Shown in pieces: positions 8,189 to 16,366 of a stretch of 64,000 bases of DNA (positions within the stretch are counted from its first letter, which is position 1; each line of letters starts with the position of its first letter). The notes beneath the pieces were generated by a model, which saw nothing but the letters and a program-made list of their open reading frames with translations, was not told the origin of the DNA and ran no database searches. The stretch lies in NCBI GenBank assembly GCA_905372355.1, contig CAJPOT010000003.1, positions 1 through 64,000 on the forward strand, in the 5' to 3' direction. This DNA is from an uncultured Selenomonas sp. (GTDB taxonomy: Bacteria; Bacillota; Negativicutes; Selenomonadales; Selenomonadaceae). Both the position numbers and the translations under genes were made by a program.

Positions 8189-8821
8189 TCAGCGCGTGTT
8201 GTCTATGAGATACATGACAGCATTGACGACGGACGCCGCGATCGGGCTGCCGCCCTTCGTGCCTTCCACCGTGATGTACGGCACTTTGTCGTTCTTCGCC
8301 AAAAGTTCCTTGGAATCTGCCGCCCCGACGAAGCCGACAGGGATGCCGACGATGGCCGCCGGACGTATGCCTTCCTCCTCGACCATGCGCAATACCTCGA
8401 AGAGCGCCGTCGGCGCATTGCCGATGGCAATGATCGCACCATCGAGAGCCTTGCCGAAGGAACGCATGGCAGCCATTGAGCGCGTGATGCCCTGCGCCTT
8501 TGCTTCGGCGGCAATCGTCTCATCTGCTACGAGGCAATGCACCTCACCGCCGAAGGATGCGAGTTTCTTCTTATTGATGCCCGTGCGCACCATCTCGACG
8601 TCCGTATAGATGTGCGCCCCTTTCTTGAGCGCCTGCTGCATCGCCTCGATTGCCTGCGGATGAACGCGGATCACTTTCGCATAGTCGACATCGCCCGACG
8701 CATGAATCATGCGCGAATACACCTTGATTTCCGCTTCGGAAAGTTTATACTCGGCCAGATACGGTGCGATGATCTCCATGCTGCGGTTCTCGATTTCCAT
8801 CGGCTGTTTGATAAAATCCAT
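8189..8821 (-). CDS. cbiC: Cobalt-precorrin-8 methylmutase
   Basis: Moves the methyl group from C-11 to C-12, giving cobyrinic acid. The 210-residue protein carries ISEYKLSEAEIKVYSRMIHASGD-like sequence near 20-42 with the catalytic histidine of the RMIHASGD segment. It also has the family's VGIPVGFVGAADSKE and the C-terminal GTKGGSPIAASVVNA. It lies 9 nt after cbiJ and 12 nt before cbiA, within the cbi operon. Confidence 0.96.
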   Translation of the reverse strand: MDFIKQPMEIENRSMEIIAPYLAEYKLSEAEIKVYSRMIHASGDVDYAKVIRVHPQAIEAMQQALKKGAHIYTDVEMVRTGINKKKLASFGGEVHCLVADETIAAEAKAQGITRSMAAMRSFGKALDGAIIAIGNAPTALFEVLRMVEEEGIRPAAIVGIPVGFVGAADSKELLAKNDKVPYITVEGTKGGSPIAASVVNAVMYLIDNTR

Positions 8822-8830
8822 GCTGTAACC

Positions 8831-9595
8831 TCACTTCTCTGCTTTATGAACAAACGCCAAGACCTCTTCAAAGGTCTGCGCCATATTGTCATAGGCGATG
8901 CGCGGCCGTTCGACGATGACGAGCGGCAGGCCGAGATTCATTGCCGCCGCAAATTTCGTATCGGCGCCGCCGACCGTGCCGCCGTTCTTCGTGACGACGA
9001 CATCCGCCTCATACTTCTTGTAAAGCTCCTCGTTGAGCGCTTCGGAAAATGGTCCCTGCAAGGCGACGATATGGCTCGGGCGAAAGCCGAGCGCCGTACA
9101 TTCCTCGATGACTTCGGGGGCGGGCAGGACGCGTGCCGTCAGCACACATTTTTTCAGTGCGGGCGCTTCTGTAAACGCCTTGAGGTTGTGACTGCCCGTC
9201 GTAAGAAAGATGTTCCGTCCCAAATCCGCCGCAACTTCCGCCGCTTCCTCGTAGTCTGCGACGTAATGCGCCTTTTCATAGTCGAGCGGCGCACTCTGTC
9301 TCTCATAGCGGATATACGGGATGCCGCACGCGCGGCAGGCGCGCATGGCATTTTCGGATATATTCGCCGCATAAGGATGGCTTGCATCGACGAAGACAGT
9401 GACGCCATGCTCGCGGCAATACTCCGCCAGTGCTGCTTCATCGAGCGGACGATCGCTGATGACGATGCCCGGATATCGCGACAAAAGCTCCTCACCGTAG
9501 CGGCTCACGACCGACGCCGTGACACTCTGCCCCTTTTCCAGCAGAAAACCCGCAAGCTCCCTGCCGTCCTGTGTGCCTGCTGCCACGAAGATCAT
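8831..9595 (-). CDS. cbiJ: Cobalt-precorrin-6A reductase
   Basis: Reduces the macrocycle of cobalt-precorrin-6A using NAD(P)H. The 254-residue protein of the CobK/CbiJ family has an N-terminal VAAGTQDGRELAGFL dinucleotide-binding loop. It also has VDASHPYAANISENAMRAC near 80-98 and VVTKNGGTVGGADTKFAAA near 205. The start overlaps the cbiH stop by 4 nt (ATGA). It is needed for the oxygen-independent route encoded by its neighbours. Confidence 0.93.
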   Translation of the reverse strand: MIFVAAGTQDGRELAGFLLEKGQSVTASVVSRYGEELLSRYPGIVISDRPLDEAALAEYCREHGVTVFVDASHPYAANISENAMRACRACGIPYIRYERQSAPLDYEKAHYVADYEEAAEVAADLGRNIFLTTGSHNLKAFTEAPALKKCVLTARVLPAPEVIEECTALGFRPSHIVALQGPFSEALNEELYKKYEADVVVTKNGGTVGGADTKFAAAMNLGLPLVIVERPRIAYDNMAQTFEEVLAFVHKAEK

Positions 9596-10332
9596 ACTTC
9601 GTAGCCCCGCGGCGTGATCATGTAGCCTTCCTTCACATAGGTGCGGCTATTGCCGATGATGACGAGCGAGAACATGTCGATCGTTTCCTTCGTGAAGTTT
9701 TCAAGCGTCGAAATCGTCTTGCTTTCCGCTTCACGCGCCGCATGATTCACAATGCCGACAGGCGTATCTGCCGCGCGGCAGGCAAGGAATATCTCGCGGA
9801 TCTCCTCGATGTTCTGCACACGCTTCTTGCTCTTGGGATTGTAGAGCGCGACAACGAAATCAGCTTCCGCCGCCGCCTTGGCACGCTTCTTGATGAGTTC
9901 CCACGGCGTCAGCAGGTCGCTGAGACTGATGACGGCAAAGTCATGCATGAGCGGTGCGCCCAAGATCGAAGCCGCCGCATTGACCGCCGAGATGCCGGCG
10001 ATGACACCGCCGAACTCGGGGCGATCGCTCGCTTCGCGCTGCAGGAGAAGTTCCAAGACGAGTCCCGCCATGCCGTAGACGCCGGAATCACCGCTCGAAA
10101 CGACGACGGTATCTCTTCCCTTCGCCGCCGTTTCCACCGCCATGCGGCAGCGGTCGATCTCCTGCATCATGCCCGTGCCGATGACCTCGCGCTCACCGAT
10201 GAGGTCTTTGATGAGCTTGATGTACGTCGTATAGCCTGCGACGACTGCCGCTTCCTCAATCGCCCGCTTCGCACGCGGCGTCATATCCTCCAAACTTCCG
10301 GGACCGATGCCCACCACTGTTATTTTTCCCAT
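9592..10332 (-). CDS. cbiH: Cobalt-precorrin-3 C17-methyltransferase (ring contraction)
   Basis: SAM-dependent methylation at C-17 coupled to ring contraction. The 246-residue tetrapyrrole methylase begins with the GxGxG-like SAM motif VVGIGPGSLEDMTPRA. It contains VVVSSGDSGVYGMAGLVLE near 76-94 and the VVALYNPKSKKR segment typical of CobJ/CbiH. It overlaps cbiG by 13 nt and cbiJ by 4 nt. It is a plain CbiH, without the C-terminal fusion seen in some species. Confidence 0.94.
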   Translation of the reverse strand: MGKITVVGIGPGSLEDMTPRAKRAIEEAAVVAGYTTYIKLIKDLIGEREVIGTGMMQEIDRCRMAVETAAKGRDTVVVSSGDSGVYGMAGLVLELLLQREASDRPEFGGVIAGISAVNAAASILGAPLMHDFAVISLSDLLTPWELIKKRAKAAAEADFVVALYNPKSKKRVQNIEEIREIFLACRAADTPVGIVNHAAREAESKTISTLENFTKETIDMFSLVIIGNSRTYVKEGYMITPRGYEV

Positions 10333-11372
10333 ACAAGTGCCACCGTCACTTTCTCAAATTTCGTTTTGGCAAGGGCAAGTCGTCCTGCGGGGACGCTCGC
10401 GAGTGCTGCAGCTTCTGCGACGTTGCCGATGCCGATATTTTTCTTGACAAAAGGAGACTCAGAAAGCCCATAGGCGTCGATTGTCTCCTGCATCTTTTCG
10501 TTGGAATGGAAGCGAATATCGCGCTTGAGTTCCGCGCTCAAAGCAAGAAGTCCCGCCTCGTCCACCTTCACCTCTGTACTCGCGAGAAGCGATACATCTG
10601 CGATGTTGCGCCCGATCTTCGTGAGAGCCGCTTCCAATGCCGCCCGTATCTCCGACATCTCCGTGCCGCGTCTGCAGCCGATGCCGGCAACGAGACGGCG
10701 CGGCACGAGGCATATCACATCTTCTCGCCGCACACTTTCATCCGCCGTGATGAAGGCCGTCAAGCCTTCCTTCGGCGGAAGCTCCCGTCCGAACAGCGCC
10801 GTCAACCGCATATCGTCAAGCCGCTTCTTGTAAAAGCTCGCACGCGCGAGTTTCTCATCAATTACATAGCGAATCGCCTCACCGTCAAGCACGGCGCTGT
10901 TGAACCGCTTGATCTGCTCCTTCGGCGAGGGGCGCAGCGCAAGGCGCGCGGCGGCGACATCGACGGCAAGCTTCTTCTGCACGTCCGTTGCCGTCGTGAT
11001 GACGGGATCTGCGCCAAGCGATGCCGCAAGCTCGCGCGTCAGCTCGTTCGCGCCGCCAATGTGACCCGAAAGCAGACTGATGACATGCTGTGCCTCCTCG
11101 TCGAGCACGAGAACGGCCGGATCTTCCAGCTTGCTCTTCAAAGAACCCGCAATCATGCGCACGGCAATTCCCGTTGCCATGATGAAAACAAGCGCATCAT
11201 ACTGACGAAACGCCGCCTCAACCTGCGGCGCGAGGCGCTTATAAACGCGTACTTCCGCCGGCATTTCCTGCCCTGCCTTGACGAAGATGTCGACGCTCAC
11301 ATCGAGTGATGCGCGAACGCGAAGAGCCGTCTTCGTGCCGCGCGGCGTCGCCGTAAAAACCGCGCATCTCAT
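10320..11372 (-). CDS. cbiG: Cobalt-precorrin-5A hydrolase
   Basis: Opens the delta-lactone of cobalt-precorrin-5A and releases acetaldehyde. In the 350-residue protein the central domain has FIMATGIAVRMIAG and VLVLDEEAQHVISLLSGHIGGAN, the most conserved CbiG stretch. The C-terminal CobE-like domain has VAGIGCRRGTE near 228 and FVKKNIGIGNVAEAAAL near 309. It overlaps cbiF by 4 nt (ATGA) and cbiH by 13 nt. Confidence 0.95.
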   Translation of the reverse strand: MRCAVFTATPRGTKTALRVRASLDVSVDIFVKAGQEMPAEVRVYKRLAPQVEAAFRQYDALVFIMATGIAVRMIAGSLKSKLEDPAVLVLDEEAQHVISLLSGHIGGANELTRELAASLGADPVITTATDVQKKLAVDVAAARLALRPSPKEQIKRFNSAVLDGEAIRYVIDEKLARASFYKKRLDDMRLTALFGRELPPKEGLTAFITADESVRREDVICLVPRRLVAGIGCRRGTEMSEIRAALEAALTKIGRNIADVSLLASTEVKVDEAGLLALSAELKRDIRFHSNEKMQETIDAYGLSESPFVKKNIGIGNVAEAAALASVPAGRLALAKTKFEKVTVALVWEK

Positions 11373-12127
11373 TTGCTTGCTTCGCGGAACATATGGCTGA
11401 ACTCCGGCGCGTAGAGGCGCGAAAGCTCATAGTCCGCGCCGAGGCAGCGGCTGACGACGATCATCGCCGTGCGGTCGATGCCCTTGTCGGCAATTTCCGC
11501 CACGATGGTTTCCAATGTCGCGCGCACGATCTTCTGCTCGGGCCACGAGGCGCGCTGCACGATGGCGATCGGCGTATCAGGCGCGTAGCCGCCCTCGATA
11601 AGCTCCTTCACGACATCCGCGAGCATCGTGATGCTGAGGAAGATGCACATCGTCGCCTGATGTGCGGCAAGCGAGCGCAGCTTCTCCCGCTCGGGCACAG
11701 GCGTACGCCCCTCGTTGCGCGTGATGATGACCGTCTGAGAGATTCCGGGAAGCGTATACTCCTGCTTCAAAGCGGCAGCCGTCGCGAGGAAGGAGCTGAC
11801 GCCCGGCACGACCTCAAAATCAATCCCCTTCTTCTTGAACGCATCCATCTGCTCTTGAATCGCACCGTAGATGCTCGGATCGCCCGTATGAAGGCGCACG
11901 ACCATGAGATCTTTCGCCACCGCCTTCTCTATCGTCTCAATGACCTCGGGGAGCGTCATAGAGGCGGAATCGTGAATCTCCGCGCCTTCCTTGGCAAAGT
12001 CCAAAAGGGCGGGATTGACGAGCGAACCCGCATAGATGATGACGTCGGCCTTTTGCAGCAGCTTCTGCCCCTTGACCGTGATGAGCTCGGGATCGCCTGC
12101 GCCCGCGCCGACAATGTATACCTGCAT
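11369..12127 (-). CDS. cbiF: Cobalt-precorrin-4 C11-methyltransferase
   Basis: SAM-dependent methylation at C-11. The 252-residue tetrapyrrole methylase begins VYIVGAGAGDPELITVKG and has IYAGSLVNPALL, VRLHTGDPSIYGAIQEQ near 79-95 and GVSSFLATAAAL near 107. These are characteristic of CbiF/CobM. ATG at 12127 is preceded by AGGAGG, 13 nt after the cbiT stop. Confidence 0.96.
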   Translation of the reverse strand: MQVYIVGAGAGDPELITVKGQKLLQKADVIIYAGSLVNPALLDFAKEGAEIHDSASMTLPEVIETIEKAVAKDLMVVRLHTGDPSIYGAIQEQMDAFKKKGIDFEVVPGVSSFLATAAALKQEYTLPGISQTVIITRNEGRTPVPEREKLRSLAAHQATMCIFLSITMLADVVKELIEGGYAPDTPIAIVQRASWPEQKIVRATLETIVAEIADKGIDRTAMIVVSRCLGADYELSRLYAPEFSHMFREASK

Positions 12128-12140
12128 GTTCTTCCTCCTG

Positions 12141-12728
12141 TTACACGTTTGCCTTATGGCAGGAAATGATGTAGACGGGGTTGATCGCCTCCGCCATATC
12201 GTAAGGACCGACCTTCTTCAGGCGATTGACCTGCACCTGGACGGTATCATAGAGATAGCCGCTCTTCTTTCGCATGTAGGCGAGTGAACTCGCGAGCGTC
12301 TGCACCGTGATGCAGTTGATGACGATGAAGCCGCCGGGTTTCAATCGTTTGTCGAGAAATTCAAGGATCTCTTCCAGATGGCTTCCCGTGCCACCGATGA
12401 TCGCCGCATCAAGTCTTTCGGGCAAGCGCTCCAGTCCCGCCGGCGCCTCGCTCTCGATGATCGTGATGTTCTCGATGCCAAATTTCGCCGCATTCTGACG
12501 GATGAGTTCGACCGCTTCTTTTTTGCGCTCCACGGCGTAGACATGACCCGCCTTCGCCAAAAGCGCCGCCTCGATGGAAAGCGATCCCGTGCCGGCGCCA
12601 ATATCACAAACGATATCATTTTTTCCGATCTTCGCCCCCGCCAATGTCAGGATGCGGATCTCCTTCTTCGTCATCGGCACTTTGCCGCGGATGAATTCTT
12701 CGTCTTCGATGCCTAAAAAATGTTTCAT
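12141..12728 (-). CDS. cbiT: Cobalt-precorrin-6B C15-methyltransferase (decarboxylating)
   Basis: Methylates C-15 and decarboxylates the C-12 side chain. The 195-residue protein has a class I SAM fold with DIGAGTGSLSIEAALLA near 41-57 and an N-terminal GIEDEEFIRGKVPMTKKEIR typical of CbiT. The start overlaps the cbiE stop (ATGA). In many genomes cbiE and cbiT are fused as CobL; here they are separate but coupled. Confidence 0.95.
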   Translation of the reverse strand: MKHFLGIEDEEFIRGKVPMTKKEIRILTLAGAKIGKNDIVCDIGAGTGSLSIEAALLAKAGHVYAVERKKEAVELIRQNAAKFGIENITIIESEAPAGLERLPERLDAAIIGGTGSHLEEILEFLDKRLKPGGFIVINCITVQTLASSLAYMRKKSGYLYDTVQVQVNRLKKVGPYDMAEAINPVYIISCHKANV

Positions 12729-13351
12729 GCCTTCACCACCAAAACACCATGAGAGATTTCCGCTGCAGACGCCGCCTTAGCAAGTGTCGTATGAATGATT
12801 TCCTCATCTTCATAAGACAGCCGTGAGCATATATGAAGCTCTGCAGAAGACGGCCAGCCAAGCTCCATAAGGCGCTGTGCAATCGTGCGCGAATTGTTCG
12901 ATCGATCCGTCAAAAGCCCGAGCAGGGCGCCCTCCTTGTAAGCAATCTCTTTCGCCTGCGGCACGCGCCCGTGGAAGGACGCAAGTCTCGCCTCATGCCA
13001 AGGCAGAGCAAGGCGCGCAAATGCTATCTGCAGGGAACTTACGCCGGGGATGACGACGAGCGCCTGTGGCGGGAACTCACGCCGCAGAGCATCGAGCAGC
13101 GAATAATAGCCTGGATCGCCTGAAACCATGACGACGACGTGCGTCTTTTGAATCTTCTCCCGAATGAACGAAAGGACGGCGTCTATATCGCCGCGAATCG
13201 TCATCGTCTCCTGCCCTTGCCTGGCGAAATCCGCCAGGGCGCGGCTGCCGCCGACGAGCACCTTCGCGCCCTCGATGGCAGCGCGTGCCGCCGGCAGGAC
13301 AAAATCGGGATTGCCCGGTCCAATGCCTGCCACTACGATTCTATGCTCCAA
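12725..13351 (-). CDS. cbiE: Cobalt-precorrin-7 C5-methyltransferase
   Basis: SAM-dependent methylation at C-5. The 208-residue tetrapyrrole methylase has VVAGIGPGNPDFVLPAA near the N-terminus. It also has VVMVSGDPGYYSLLDALR near 72 and VIPGVSSLQIAFARL near 97. It starts with TTG at 13351, inside the 3' end of cbiD (19-nt overlap), with AGGGA upstream. Coupling to cbiD and cbiT is likely. Confidence 0.94.
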   Translation of the reverse strand: MEHRIVVAGIGPGNPDFVLPAARAAIEGAKVLVGGSRALADFARQGQETMTIRGDIDAVLSFIREKIQKTHVVVMVSGDPGYYSLLDALRREFPPQALVVIPGVSSLQIAFARLALPWHEARLASFHGRVPQAKEIAYKEGALLGLLTDRSNNSRTIAQRLMELGWPSSAELHICSRLSYEDEEIIHTTLAKAASAAEISHGVLVVKA

Positions 13352-14436
13352 TGAAAATCCCTGCCTATCTCTCTTGCTGTATCATCCATGCCCAAGAGCT
13401 CCCCCTTAAGCGTCGTCATCGCCGTACCCACGCGCAGATCTTGGAATACGTACCGCTCGGCGCGAGCCGAAGCACGCGCGCAAAGAATGCCATAGACCCG
13501 CTCCAAACCGTATTCGGCAAAAAGCGGCAAGGCCTCTTCCGTCGTCGTCGCCGCAAGGATGCGGCGCACCGCTTCCTGCGGTAGGCCTTCCGCCGCCGCG
13601 TAGGCAGCGAGCGCTTCCAAACGGCCGTCCGCTATGCGGTTGTGTGTATAAAAGACACCTGCCGCAACCTTCGAGAGCTTGCCGATATGACCGAAGAGCA
13701 GCACGCGCTTGAGCTTTCTTTCCGCCGCACGCTCCAACATGAAACCGATGAAGTTGCTCGTCTGCACGACAGCCTCGCGCGGCAGGCCGAAGCGCACCGC
13801 CGCATTCTCGCCCATCTTGCCCGGCACGAAGATCTGCGTATCGAAGCCTGCTGCAAGAGCCACATCCATCTGCGGCACGAGAGAGTTTTTGAAGCCTTCC
13901 TCCGACATAGGACGCAGGACGCCCGTCGTGCCGATGACGGAAATGCCGCCGACGATGCCGAGGATCGGATTCAGCGTGCGTTTTGCAAGTTCCTCGCCTG
14001 CGGGAATCGAAATCGTGACGTCCGCACTGCCGTCCTTGCCGAGGATTTCCTCGATGACGTTGCGAATCAGCTGGCGAGGCCCCGGATTGATCGACGGCTC
14101 GCCCGGCGGCACGGAAAGCCCTGGCTTCGTGACCGTGCCAATGCCGCGCCCCGCATGGAAATGAACTCCGCTCCCCTCAGGGCGAACGACGACTTCCGTA
14201 AAGACGGAAACGCCATTCGTGATGTCTGGATCATCTCCTGAGAACTTCACGACCTCGGCGCGCGCTCCCGACGGCGTGCGGATGACTTCTTGAATCGGAA
14301 TGTGAAGCGGCGTGCCGTCGAGCGCCATGATCGTCACTTTCTCGCAATACTCTCCGTCAAGAAACAGGAGCGCCGCCTTCGTCCCAGCCGCCGCACAGGC
14401 TCCTGTCGTGTAGCCGCTTCGCATCTCCTTCGCCAT
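13333..14436 (-). CDS. cbiD: Cobalt-precorrin-5B C1-methyltransferase
   Basis: Methylates C-1 in the anaerobic route. The 367-residue protein begins MAKEMRSGYTTGACAAAGTKAAL, the family signature. It contains GRGIGTVTKPGLSVPPGEPSINPGP (about 115-139) and GTTGVLRPMSEEG near 190. ATG at 14436 was preferred to GTG at 14445, because GGAGG lies 10 nt before the ATG but abuts the GTG. It is the first gene of the main cbi operon, about 25 nt downstream of a strong promoter. Confidence 0.96.
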   Translation of the reverse strand: MAKEMRSGYTTGACAAAGTKAALLFLDGEYCEKVTIMALDGTPLHIPIQEVIRTPSGARAEVVKFSGDDPDITNGVSVFTEVVVRPEGSGVHFHAGRGIGTVTKPGLSVPPGEPSINPGPRQLIRNVIEEILGKDGSADVTISIPAGEELAKRTLNPILGIVGGISVIGTTGVLRPMSEEGFKNSLVPQMDVALAAGFDTQIFVPGKMGENAAVRFGLPREAVVQTSNFIGFMLERAAERKLKRVLLFGHIGKLSKVAAGVFYTHNRIADGRLEALAAYAAAEGLPQEAVRRILAATTTEEALPLFAEYGLERVYGILCARASARAERYVFQDLRVGTAMTTLKGELLGMDDTAREIGRDFHWSIES

Positions 14437-14467
14437 CGCACTCACTCCTCCACACTACAATGCTTTT

Positions 14468-14495
14468 ATTGTACAAGGAAACTTCGAGAAGTCAA
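14468..14495 (-). promoter_or_regulatory. Promoter of the cbiD operon
   Basis: On the minus strand TTGACT (14490-14495), a 16-bp spacer and TACAAT (14468-14473) form a near-consensus site. Upstream sequence (GTGCC..TTGGGC) also matches the region before cobQ (6112-6160), so a shared operator is plausible. The leader is only about 25 nt. Confidence 0.75.
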
Positions 14496-14523
14496 GCCCA
14501 AAAGGCACAGACCGTCCCCATAA

Positions 14524-14562
14524 AATCTAAGCCCCGGCACACAAGAAGTGCAACCGGGGCTT
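14524..14562 (-). terminator. Terminator after the mutase operon
   Basis: Minus-strand stem AAGCCCCGG / CCGGGGCTT (14554-14562 and 14529-14537) with a 16-nt loop, followed by AGATTTTA. The 9-bp stem is strong but the T-run is short, so some read-through into the cbi operon is possible. Confidence 0.6.
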
Positions 14563-14603
14563 GAGGAAGCACAGATATTTCCCATACTTCTTTGATGCTT
14601 TTC

Positions 14604-15173
14604 CTATTGCAATATCCCCAGCTCGCGCAGCCGCTTGAAATCAATCGTTGTCTTGCGGTGCGGATGACGAGCGAGATACTGCTGCCGCTCAGGTTCCGCT
14701 GGATGGAAGCTTACGAGAGGCGCAGCTTTTGCATAGCAGTGACGCGTCAACTTCTTGTTGTGATTCGGGTCGTTGACCGTCACGTTCGCTTCTGTCGCGG
14801 CAGGAGGTCTGCCGCGATTCACGATGAAATTCATGTGATATTCGACGAGCGGCGCGTCCTCTGCATCGACGTAGTATACGCCGCTTTGGTACATCGGCCC
14901 TTTCGCCGCCCCCTGTCCATCCTTTTCATAGGGATTGACGACGGCGAAGAGGATGTCCAAAAGCTGCGATATATCTGTCTTCTTCGGGTTGTAGGCGATT
15001 TCCAGTCCCATGACAGCCTTGATCCAACCGCTTTTCACTGCATCATACGACGGCTCCTCACTCTGTGCATCAATATAGCCGGTACGCGTCGCGACGACGC
15101 CGGGCACATGATCGAAAACCGCCTGCAGCTCGTAGAAGCTGCCGCCAGAGACATATAGCCGTTTCGTATACAA
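14604..15173 (-). CDS. MsrA-like protein lacking the catalytic cysteine
   Basis: A 189-residue protein with the overall sequence of peptide-methionine (S)-S-oxide reductase MsrA: YVSGGSFYELQAVFDHVPGV at 7-26, NPYEKDGQGAAKGPMYQSGVYYV near 81-103, and FHPAEPERQQYL near 157. The nucleophile motif GCFWG is replaced by GSFYE (Ser12 for Cys, Tyr14 for Trp). The GHAE segment with the catalytic Glu is replaced by GWIKA. The only cysteine is near residue 145. Normal reductase chemistry is therefore unlikely. It starts with TTG at 15173 behind GGAGG, 3 nt after the meaB stop, so it is the last gene of the mutase operon. Its role there is unknown. Confidence 0.85.
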   Translation of the reverse strand: MYTKRLYVSGGSFYELQAVFDHVPGVVATRTGYIDAQSEEPSYDAVKSGWIKAVMGLEIAYNPKKTDISQLLDILFAVVNPYEKDGQGAAKGPMYQSGVYYVDAEDAPLVEYHMNFIVNRGRPPAATEANVTVNDPNHNKKLTRHCYAKAAPLVSFHPAEPERQQYLARHPHRKTTIDFKRLRELGILQ

Positions 15174-15176
15174 GGA

Positions 15177-16361
15177 TCATCCCTCCTCATGGGGATGCAG
15201 AAGATCGACATGGCGATCCGAAGCACGATGTATGTCGAAGACATGGATAAGCTCCGCCACACCCTGCGAGGGAGACACCGTCCCCTTGAGCACGGCATCG
15301 CGCACTTCCGGCATACGCCCCAGAATCACAGGATCATCAAAGAAGAGGTTGTGCAGGTGCTCGTCGATCATGCTGTTCATCCAGTCGAGCAGTTGACTTT
15401 CACGACGCTTCCGGAAAGCGCCATTCTCCTTCGTCGTGCTCTCAAAGATGCGAATGACATCCCAAAGCTCTTTCAATCCCGTCTTTTCCAAGGCAGAAAC
15501 GAGGTAGGCATGCGTCTGCCAACCCGGCGTCGCGGGACGAATGTACTCGATCATACGCTCGTACTCGCCGCGTGCGACCTGAGCTTTCGTACGATTGTCT
15601 CCGTCTGCCTTGTTGATGACGATGGCGTCCGCCAGTTCCATGATGCCCTTCTTGATGCCTTGCAGCTCATCTCCTGCCCCCGTCAGAACGACGAGCAGGA
15701 AGAAGTCGACCATCGAGCGAACCGTCGTTTCCGACTGTCCGACGCCGACGGTTTCGATGAGGATGACATCATAACCGGCCGCCTCGCAAAGAAGCATTGT
15801 CTCACGACTCTTCCTCGCGACACCGCCCAAAGTGCCTCCGGCAGGCGACGGGCGAATGAATGCCTCTTCCCTGCGCGAAAGCGTGCCCATGCGCGTCTTG
15901 TCTCCAAGAATCGAGCCTTTCGTCACCGAGCTTGTCGGATCGACCGTCAGGACTGCGACGCGATGTCCCATGTCGCAGAGCATGTTGCCAAAAGCCTCGA
16001 TCATCGTGCTCTTTCCCGCTCCCGGGACGCCTGTGATGCCGATGCGCAGAGCCTTCCCCGTATGGGGAAGGAGATCCTGCAGCACCCTCTGCGCCTTCGG
16101 GAAATGACGCGGGCTGTTGCTTTCGATGAGCGTGATGGCGCGCGAGAGGATCATGCGATCCCCCGCGGCCACGCCTTTCACATAGTCTTCCACATCAAGA
16201 ATCATGCGATTCCTTCGGAAACCTGTCTTTCCAAGATCCGGGTTGATGTTGCCGACCGTCAGATCCTTGATGCCGTCAATGCCGCTCATGACGCTCGTGG
16301 CAAAATTCTTGTCCGCATTCTCCGGCACCCAGTCCGGCTTCGTGTTCGTGTATTTCGCCAT
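15177..16361 (-). CDS. meaB: MeaB/ArgK-type GTPase, methylmalonyl-CoA mutase chaperone
   Basis: A G3E-family GTPase that gates adenosylcobalamin delivery to methylmalonyl-CoA mutase and protects it from inactivation. In the 394-residue protein the P-loop GVPGAGKST is at 111-119. DPTSSVTKGSILGDKTRM, PSPAGGTLGGVARKSRE and ETVGVGQSE follow, with NKADGDN as the G4 motif. The first 60 or so residues extend beyond the usual MeaB length. It begins 5 nt after the mutB stop, giving the classic mutA-mutB-meaB order. Confidence 0.95.
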   Translation of the reverse strand: MAKYTNTKPDWVPENADKNFATSVMSGIDGIKDLTVGNINPDLGKTGFRRNRMILDVEDYVKGVAAGDRMILSRAITLIESNSPRHFPKAQRVLQDLLPHTGKALRIGITGVPGAGKSTMIEAFGNMLCDMGHRVAVLTVDPTSSVTKGSILGDKTRMGTLSRREEAFIRPSPAGGTLGGVARKSRETMLLCEAAGYDVILIETVGVGQSETTVRSMVDFFLLVVLTGAGDELQGIKKGIMELADAIVINKADGDNRTKAQVARGEYERMIEYIRPATPGWQTHAYLVSALEKTGLKELWDVIRIFESTTKENGAFRKRRESQLLDWMNSMIDEHLHNLFFDDPVILGRMPEVRDAVLKGTVSPSQGVAELIHVFDIHRASDRHVDLLHPHEEG

Positions 16362-16366
16362 GGTCG

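Noticed and set aside
14437..14603. Second cobalamin riboswitch before cbiD
   Set aside because: The interval holds a terminator and a promoter; no conserved riboswitch core is present.
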